Positions 35,039 through 40,376 of a stretch of 40,376 nucleotides of DNA are shown one piece after another. The first letter of the stretch is position 1. Every line of letters begins with the position of its first letter. Source of the DNA: Variovorax sp. (GTDB lineage: Bacteria; Pseudomonadota; Gammaproteobacteria; Burkholderiales; Burkholderiaceae_C); the NCBI GenBank assembly GCA_028292835.1, contig JAQGLP010000548.1, forward strand, positions 1 to 40,376. The letters are read 5' to 3'. Made by a program: the position numbers and the translations under genes. Under the pieces are notes generated by a model. The model did no database searches, was not told the DNA's origin, and worked only from the letters and a program-made list of their open reading frames with translations.

Positions 35039-36229
35039 TCAGACGTTGCCGAAGTCGCCGTAGATCAGCGCGCCCGGCTTCTTCAGTGCCAGCGCGACAC
35101 GCTCCTCACACCGCATGGTGTAAAGGTTCTTCTCGAAGTCATCGCTGTTCTCGCTGGCGATAACGACTTCAGGCGCCATGCGATCATAGAGCGTCTGGAG
35201 CTTGAAGCCGCCGACAAGGAACTTGTCGATCGTCATCGCAGTCGTGCTGACCACCGGCTTTGCCCAAAGGCGCGGGCCGGCAAGGTTAAGCGGGTTCGCC
35301 CAGATATACTGGCCGTTGCCGTCCTTCGTCAGTTCGATGCCTGCCCAATCCGCCGGGTTCAGCACGATGCCGTCCGAGGGATACAGCGCCAGCTCGGCCT
35401 GCAGCAGGGCCAGCCGCAGCATGTCGATCATCGTCGCGTCAGCGATGGTGATGGGCGCCGAATATGCGGTGGCGCCGGGAATGAGGCCAGTGAGGTGCTG
35501 GCCGGTGCCGTCACCGGTGAGAAGCTCGCCCTCCTCGGCGAGCGCAAGGCCGAAGCGCATCTCGTTCTCGACCTCGCCCTGCAGCTGGACAGAGTCGTCC
35601 AGCGCCTGGCGGGTGAGCTTGGCGAGGTGAGCGATGACGCGCACCGGCGCATTGACCTGCTCCCAGACGTAGACGCTCGTCGGCTTCGTCGCCCCCTCGG
35701 CAACCACGGCAGCATTGTTCGTGCGCGTGGTCTGGCGAGCATAGTCGATCGACCCGCTCGTGGTCGGCACGATGGTGAGCAGGTCACGGATCGTTAGGCC
35801 GCGGCGCGGGAGCGACGTGACCTCGGTGTCGCGCATCGACCATGCGGTGCCCGACTGCGCGGCGGTGATCGCCTTGACCTGCGCTTCCGAGACCTTGAGT
35901 TCGATGCGGAAGCTGCCGCGCGCGCCGTCCGACAGATAGGTCTTGTACCGGTCGGATTCCGTAACCTGGGCACCGAACGACTTGACTTCGTTTTCGTCCT
36001 GGCCAGGGCGGCGCGCCATCTTCTGCTCGATCTGCGACAGCTGCTCCTTGAGCGTGTTCAGCTCGGTCAGTGCCTTATCGGTGCTCGCCTTCGTCTCGGC
36101 CGCAAGCGTGCCGGTCTTCTTGGCTTCGGTCAGCGCTTCGTCGGCGGTCTTCTTGATCGCCTCCTGCTTGTCGCCGATGTCCTTGCGCAGATCGTCGGCC
36201 AGCTGCTCAGCCGTCTTATGTTCGCTCAT
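35039..36229 (-). CDS. HK97-family major capsid protein
   Basis: N-terminal coiled delta-like domain then LPRRGLTIRDLLTIVPTTSGSIDYARQT...EGATKPTSVYVWEQVNAPVRVIAHLAKLTRQALDD. Confidence 0.95.
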   Translation of the reverse strand: MSEHKTAEQLADDLRKDIGDKQEAIKKTADEALTEAKKTGTLAAETKASTDKALTELNTLKEQLSQIEQKMARRPGQDENEVKSFGAQVTESDRYKTYLSDGARGSFRIELKVSEAQVKAITAAQSGTAWSMRDTEVTSLPRRGLTIRDLLTIVPTTSGSIDYARQTTRTNNAAVVAEGATKPTSVYVWEQVNAPVRVIAHLAKLTRQALDDSVQLQGEVENEMRFGLALAEEGELLTGDGTGQHLTGLIPGATAYSAPITIADATMIDMLRLALLQAELALYPSDGIVLNPADWAGIELTKDGNGQYIWANPLNLAGPRLWAKPVVSTTAMTIDKFLVGGFKLQTLYDRMAPEVVIASENSDDFEKNLYTMRCEERVALALKKPGALIYGDFGNV

Positions 36230-36262
36230 GTTCGTATCCCAAAATGGAGGAAGGGGGAGGGG

Positions 36263-36913
36263 TCAGCCGCGCATCCGTTCGAGGAAGCGCAGCGCGTCGT
36301 CGGCCTTGACCTCGGGCTCCCCCCGAAGATGCGGCTTGCCCGCCGACGCCAGTGCGGCGGCGAGCGATTTCGAGAAGCCTGCATCCCGCAGGATCTCCTC
36401 AAATTCTCGAATGGTCGGCAGCATGCCGCTCTCAAGCGCGGCTTTCACGGCGGTGATGCGGGCCTCGATGTTCATCGGCATCGTGACGAGGCTGACCTCG
36501 CGCAGGTCGACCGTCTTGAGCTGCGCGACGTCGCGACGCTTCGGATCGGGACCAGCGCCCCCGACCGGGATGCGGTAGCCGATCGACATGCCGCCGATCG
36601 CGCCCTCCTGGATGAGGCCGTAGGTACGCTTGGCGAGCGGGTCGGTGTCGATGAGGAGCTTGCCGCGGACGAACAAGCCCTGCTTGTCTTCCTTGATCTC
36701 GCGCCAGACGCCGATGGGCTCATGCTGGTCGTGCTGCCACAGCATCGGAATGATGCGGTTCGCGGCCTTCGATGCCTTGATGCTTTCGAGGAAGGCGCCG
36801 CGCATGACGACGTCGCCACCCTGATCGACATTTCCGAAGGTCGACGCATAGCCTTCGAACTCGCCGGGCTCGGCAAGCGCCTTCGTTTCCATCGAGAGGT
36901 CAAAATACTTCAT
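36263..36913 (-). CDS. HK97-family prohead protease
   Basis: FEGYASTFGNVDQGGDVVMRGAFLESIK...MLWQHDQHEPIGVWREIKEDKQGLFVRGKLLIDTDPLAKRTYGLIQEGAIGGMSIGY. Confidence 0.95.
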   Translation of the reverse strand: MKYFDLSMETKALAEPGEFEGYASTFGNVDQGGDVVMRGAFLESIKASKAANRIIPMLWQHDQHEPIGVWREIKEDKQGLFVRGKLLIDTDPLAKRTYGLIQEGAIGGMSIGYRIPVGGAGPDPKRRDVAQLKTVDLREVSLVTMPMNIEARITAVKAALESGMLPTIREFEEILRDAGFSKSLAAALASAGKPHLRGEPEVKADDALRFLERMRG

Positions 36914-38151
36914 GCGGCTTCCTTCAGCGGCGGTCCGCCGTTGTGACCGAGCCCCGGCTGCGCGGTGATCGGCTGGTTCTGCATCTGCATGCGGGGGACA
37001 TCTCCCCCCTCCACGGGCGGCAGGTTTTCCAGCGCGCGGACCTCGTTGATCGTCATCCAGCCATTCTGGAGAGCGGCGTTGTAGAAGGCGGAGCGCGCCT
37101 TGCTGTCGCCGCGTAGCAGGCCTTCAAGGTTGAACTCGATCGTGATGCCGGCGGCGATGTCCGCGGGCGTCAGCAACTGCTTGCGGAGCGCCTGCTCGAT
37201 GCGCTTGAGGCGGCGGCGGAGGCTGAACTTCACGAAGCCGAGCGTCTGTTGCTCCAACCCGGTGCCCCAGCTGGTCGACTTCTCCGTGTGCCCAATCATG
37301 AAGGGTGGGACGATGAACAGTCGGCACAACTCTTCGAGGGAGAACTTGCGGCTCTCCAGCATCTGCATGTCGTCGGGCGACATGGTGAGCTGCTGCCATT
37401 TTAGGTCGAACCCGAGGACCAGCGGGCGCCCGGAGTTTTCGGCCCCTTGATGACGCTTGGCGAGATGCTCCTCGATTTCCCCGCGCTGCTCCGGGGTCAT
37501 CTTCGTGGCGGTCTGGTAGACGCCGCTCGGCCGCACCGCGTTGCGGAAGACCGTCCCGGCGGTGCGGTTGAGCGCCTGGCTAAGGCCGAACGCTTCTGCG
37601 CCGAACTGCAGCGTGGACATGCCGCCGAGCGGATCGCCGCCGAAGCCGCGGATGTGTAGCACGTTCTCGCTGGCCTCGCGGCGCGACACGCCGTTCCATG
37701 TCCAGCGATATTCAATTTCGCCGTTGCTGAGACGGCTGCGGGCAACGATCGCCGGCGGGATGGGATCGAGGCCGATCACCTGACCGCTCACGCCGCGCAG
37801 CTTCTCAGCATAGGCATTGCCGCGCAGTTCGAGCGCGACGGACATATATTCCCAGAAGTCGACAGCGGTCTGATCCGCGTTCGGATCATCGTGCAGGATA
37901 CGATAGAGCCAGTGGTCGGTCGCGAGAACGCGTCCGCCTGGCGTCGATCGATAGACCATCAGCGGCAGCGTTGAGATCGCGCCGCCGATCAAATTGAGGC
38001 ACGCCCACGCCGCCGTGAGATTCATGACGCTGTAGTCGTTGACGCTCTCGGCTGCCGCGTTGCCGTAGCCCGCCGAGCCTTCGACGCTGGTCCGCGTGCC
38101 CAGCCGGATTATTCCCGAGAGCCGGTCGACTACACCGCTGAACCAACTCAC
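36910..38151 (-). CDS. HK97-family portal protein
   Basis: NLTAAWACLNLIGGAISTLPLMVYRS...FRNAVRPSGVYQT...FSLEELCRLFIVPPFMIGHTEKSTSWGTGLEQQTLGFVKFSLRRRLKRIEQAL. Confidence 0.95.
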   Translation of the reverse strand: MSWFSGVVDRLSGIIRLGTRTSVEGSAGYGNAAAESVNDYSVMNLTAAWACLNLIGGAISTLPLMVYRSTPGGRVLATDHWLYRILHDDPNADQTAVDFWEYMSVALELRGNAYAEKLRGVSGQVIGLDPIPPAIVARSRLSNGEIEYRWTWNGVSRREASENVLHIRGFGGDPLGGMSTLQFGAEAFGLSQALNRTAGTVFRNAVRPSGVYQTATKMTPEQRGEIEEHLAKRHQGAENSGRPLVLGFDLKWQQLTMSPDDMQMLESRKFSLEELCRLFIVPPFMIGHTEKSTSWGTGLEQQTLGFVKFSLRRRLKRIEQALRKQLLTPADIAAGITIEFNLEGLLRGDSKARSAFYNAALQNGWMTINEVRALENLPPVEGGDVPRMQMQNQPITAQPGLGHNGGPPLKEAA

Positions 38152-39959
38152 GCGGCGAGGCTCCGGATGAGAGCCGAGGCTTCATCCTCCTCGGTTGGCA
38201 GCATCATCGGCGCAATCGCGTGAACCGTTGAATCGACGCCGTCGATCTTGTTCATCGACATTGGCGTCTCCTTCTTCGGCAGGATGGTGCTGTCCGTCTG
38301 CCTGCGGGTGACGACCGTGTTGCCGACGCACCAGGTCATCACGGGATTGTCGTCATGCCGCAGCAGATGCGGACCACCGATGACGCGGGCTTCGAGATTT
38401 TTGGCCGGGTCAGTCACGTTCTTGGCATTCTTCGGCAGGATCGCCGCGAAGCCGTCGCCGTCGTCGAGATCGGCGTTTAGTCGGACCGCCATCTCCTCGG
38501 CCGCCGCGAAGTGGTCGAAGGTGACCTTGCGCACGCGCAGGACCTTGGCGAGACGCCGGATGTGGCGCTCAACGCGGGATTGATCGACCCAGTCGCCTGG
38601 CGTCAGGATCAGCTTTCCCGCCTTTTGCCATTGGCGATACAGCGTGACATTATTCCGGTCCGACTGACCGTCCCGCTTCAGTACCGCCTCGGGAAGGAAG
38701 AACCACGTCTTCACCAGCAGCTGATCGTCGGGCGTCAGCGCCGCCAGCGTGAGCGCGGTGAGATCGCTCTTATGCGCAAGATCGGCGCCGATGTAGCAGT
38801 CGAGCCCCGCGAAGTCCCGTAGCCTCAATGTCTTATCGCCGCAGGCAATCCACTTAGGCACGCTGAGCCAGGCCGACGCGGCGGACATCCACCGGTTCAG
38901 ACGCTTCGTGAAGAACTCGCCTTCCTCGCCCGGTGCGCCCTTCGCCTTGACGGCCAGCCGGCGCATGGACTCGATGCTCGGCGTCACCGGCATCAGCGGG
39001 TTGGCCTTGGGCCAGTTCTTCTCGTCGTACGGGTCGTCGCCGAGCGTGCGCTCGGGCGTGAAATCCTTAGGGCCGTCGAGCGTGAAGATGATGCCGAAGA
39101 CGTGATCGGCGACGATGGCGCCCTCTAGAACCTTCGTCGAGAAGGTCCGCTGCTCGTAACAAACGCCGTCGAGGATGTAGCCGGCGGTGGTGATCTTCCA
39201 GTAGAGCGGGTTGCGTCGAGCACCGTCCGCCGAATGAATAACGTCGTAGAGGCCCCGGTCCTTGTGGGCGTGCAGCTCATCGAGGACGGCCAGGTGAGGA
39301 TTGTGCCCGTCCTGCGTCGCCGACTTCGAGTTGATCGTCTGAATCGTGCCGCCGTTGAGGTCGCAGGTGATCGCCCGCGCCCACGCCGTGAGGCCGAACG
39401 CCTCCTGCAGGTCCGGCGTCTTCTGCACCATGAGCTTCGCCGGGTTGAAAACCTTCTGCGCCTGGGCACCGGTCGTGGCGCCGATCAGCACCAGCGGCCC
39501 CGGCTCGTCTTCGCAGGTGGTGCAGTACAGCACCACGCCGGCAGTCAGCGTCGACTTAGCGCCCTTCCTTGCCATCTCGATGTAGGTGTCGGTGAACCGG
39601 CGGAGCCCTGTCGCCTTGTCTCGCCAGCCGAACACCATCGCGAGGATGAATATCTGCGCGGGCTCAAGGCGGAGGTTCGGAGTTTCCCACTTGCCTTCGA
39701 CGTGCGGCAGCTTCTCGATGAAGTCACAGATGTCATTGGCGTGCCAGGTATCGAACCGGAATGGCCAGTCCTTCCCCTTTGAACGCTTCAGATCGTCGAG
39801 GTGACGCTGCGCTGCCAGCCGTACCCACTTGCAGTGCTCGACCTGATCCTTATCCGCCGCAGCGCGCTTGGCATACGCCAGCGCGACAGCGGCATAGTCA
39901 CGCGCGTGCTCGGGCGCCGTTGCGGGCGAAGCGGTTTGCCGGCTTTGCGCCATCGCCAC
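38148..39959 (-). CDS. terL: terminase large subunit
   Basis: FILAMVFGWRDKATGLRRFTDTYIEMARKGAKSTLTAGVVLYCTTCEDEPGPLVLIGATTGAQAQKVF; LAVLDELHAHKDRGLYDVI; CYIGADLAHKSDLTAL. Confidence 0.95.
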   Translation of the reverse strand: MAMAQSRQTASPATAPEHARDYAAVALAYAKRAAADKDQVEHCKWVRLAAQRHLDDLKRSKGKDWPFRFDTWHANDICDFIEKLPHVEGKWETPNLRLEPAQIFILAMVFGWRDKATGLRRFTDTYIEMARKGAKSTLTAGVVLYCTTCEDEPGPLVLIGATTGAQAQKVFNPAKLMVQKTPDLQEAFGLTAWARAITCDLNGGTIQTINSKSATQDGHNPHLAVLDELHAHKDRGLYDVIHSADGARRNPLYWKITTAGYILDGVCYEQRTFSTKVLEGAIVADHVFGIIFTLDGPKDFTPERTLGDDPYDEKNWPKANPLMPVTPSIESMRRLAVKAKGAPGEEGEFFTKRLNRWMSAASAWLSVPKWIACGDKTLRLRDFAGLDCYIGADLAHKSDLTALTLAALTPDDQLLVKTWFFLPEAVLKRDGQSDRNNVTLYRQWQKAGKLILTPGDWVDQSRVERHIRRLAKVLRVRKVTFDHFAAAEEMAVRLNADLDDGDGFAAILPKNAKNVTDPAKNLEARVIGGPHLLRHDDNPVMTWCVGNTVVTRRQTDSTILPKKETPMSMNKIDGVDSTVHAIAPMMLPTEEDEASALIRSLAA

Positions 39960-40314
39960 CTCCGCCTACTCGGCTCTTCGGCCCGGCAATGCGGAGCAAC
40001 TCCTCATGCTGGCGCAACACGGTCAGGTATGCGGCGGACGGCAGTTCATCGCCCGACTTGAACGCGACCCGCACCTCAGCTTCGAGAGAGCAGTATCGCG
40101 CGAGCAGCGCGCTATCGACCTCGGACACGCCGGCCGCCATCACCCGTGCCAGAACCTCCTGCCAGACGTCGATCGCACCGGCCGTCAGATAGTCGGGCCG
40201 CACAGGCGGGTCGCCCGGGACGATGATCTCGGTTTTCACGCCGTCTCGGATCGGCTGGAATGTGCCCCGCGCCAGCTTCGTGCTGGGCGGCTCGGCCTTC
40301 GGTCCCCGCTTCAT
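39898..40314 (-). CDS. terS: P27-family terminase small subunit
   Basis: MKRGPKAEPPSTKLARGTFQPIRDG...VPGDPPVRPDYLTAGAIDVWQEVLARVMAAGVSEVDSALLARYCSLEAE. Confidence 0.9.
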   Translation of the reverse strand: MKRGPKAEPPSTKLARGTFQPIRDGVKTEIIVPGDPPVRPDYLTAGAIDVWQEVLARVMAAGVSEVDSALLARYCSLEAEVRVAFKSGDELPSAAYLTVLRQHEELLRIAGPKSRVGGGGDGAKPANRFARNGARARA

Positions 40315-40376
40315 GGCCGGGCCTCCTGAAATCTTATTGGCACGGCGAGTTTAATCTGCACGCGCGATTAAAAGGC

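Noticed and set aside
1-40376. Anti-phage defence island or retron/CBASS/Thoeris type system
   Set aside because: No reverse transcriptase, cyclase, TIR or Cas-like protein was recognised; the content is explained by a temperate phage genome with small unknown genes.

Overview
The window reads as one complete temperate siphophage/prophage genome of about 40.4 kb with an HK97-like morphogenesis module. The host is probably a sphingomonad-like alphaproteobacterium (inferred from GC content and protein style). It is cut at the packaging region: the HNH nuclease is at the left end and terS/terL are at the right end, both on the minus strand, so the two ends join in the usual HNH-terS-terL order. 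Modules: (i) a leftward early operon (Cro-like HTH, CHC2/Toprim primase, DUF3987 protein, NusG-like protein, HNH) with an iteron-like array; (ii) a cI/cro switch with an S24 repressor and three TAGCC-N4-GGCTA operators; (iii) a rightward operon of about 7 kb of small genes ending in an AlpA-like regulator; (iv) a tyrosine integrase with a probable attP region; (v) an accessory island (HIRAN, YozE-like, Dam-type methylase); (vi) a leftward lysis-tail-head operon. The strongest observations are: a phage-encoded NGN+KOW (NusG/RfaH-like) protein in the position expected for a late antiterminator; a tail-chaperone -1 frameshift at a perfect GGGCCCT slippery heptamer, exposing a reading frame missing from the ORF track; a tape-measure gene whose best start is an ATC codon behind a strong Shine-Dalgarno; two plus-strand moron-like genes inside the minus-strand late operon; a 10-bp iteron array; and matching operator-in-spacer promoters on both sides of the cI-cro region. 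No searches were run; family names come from reading motifs.
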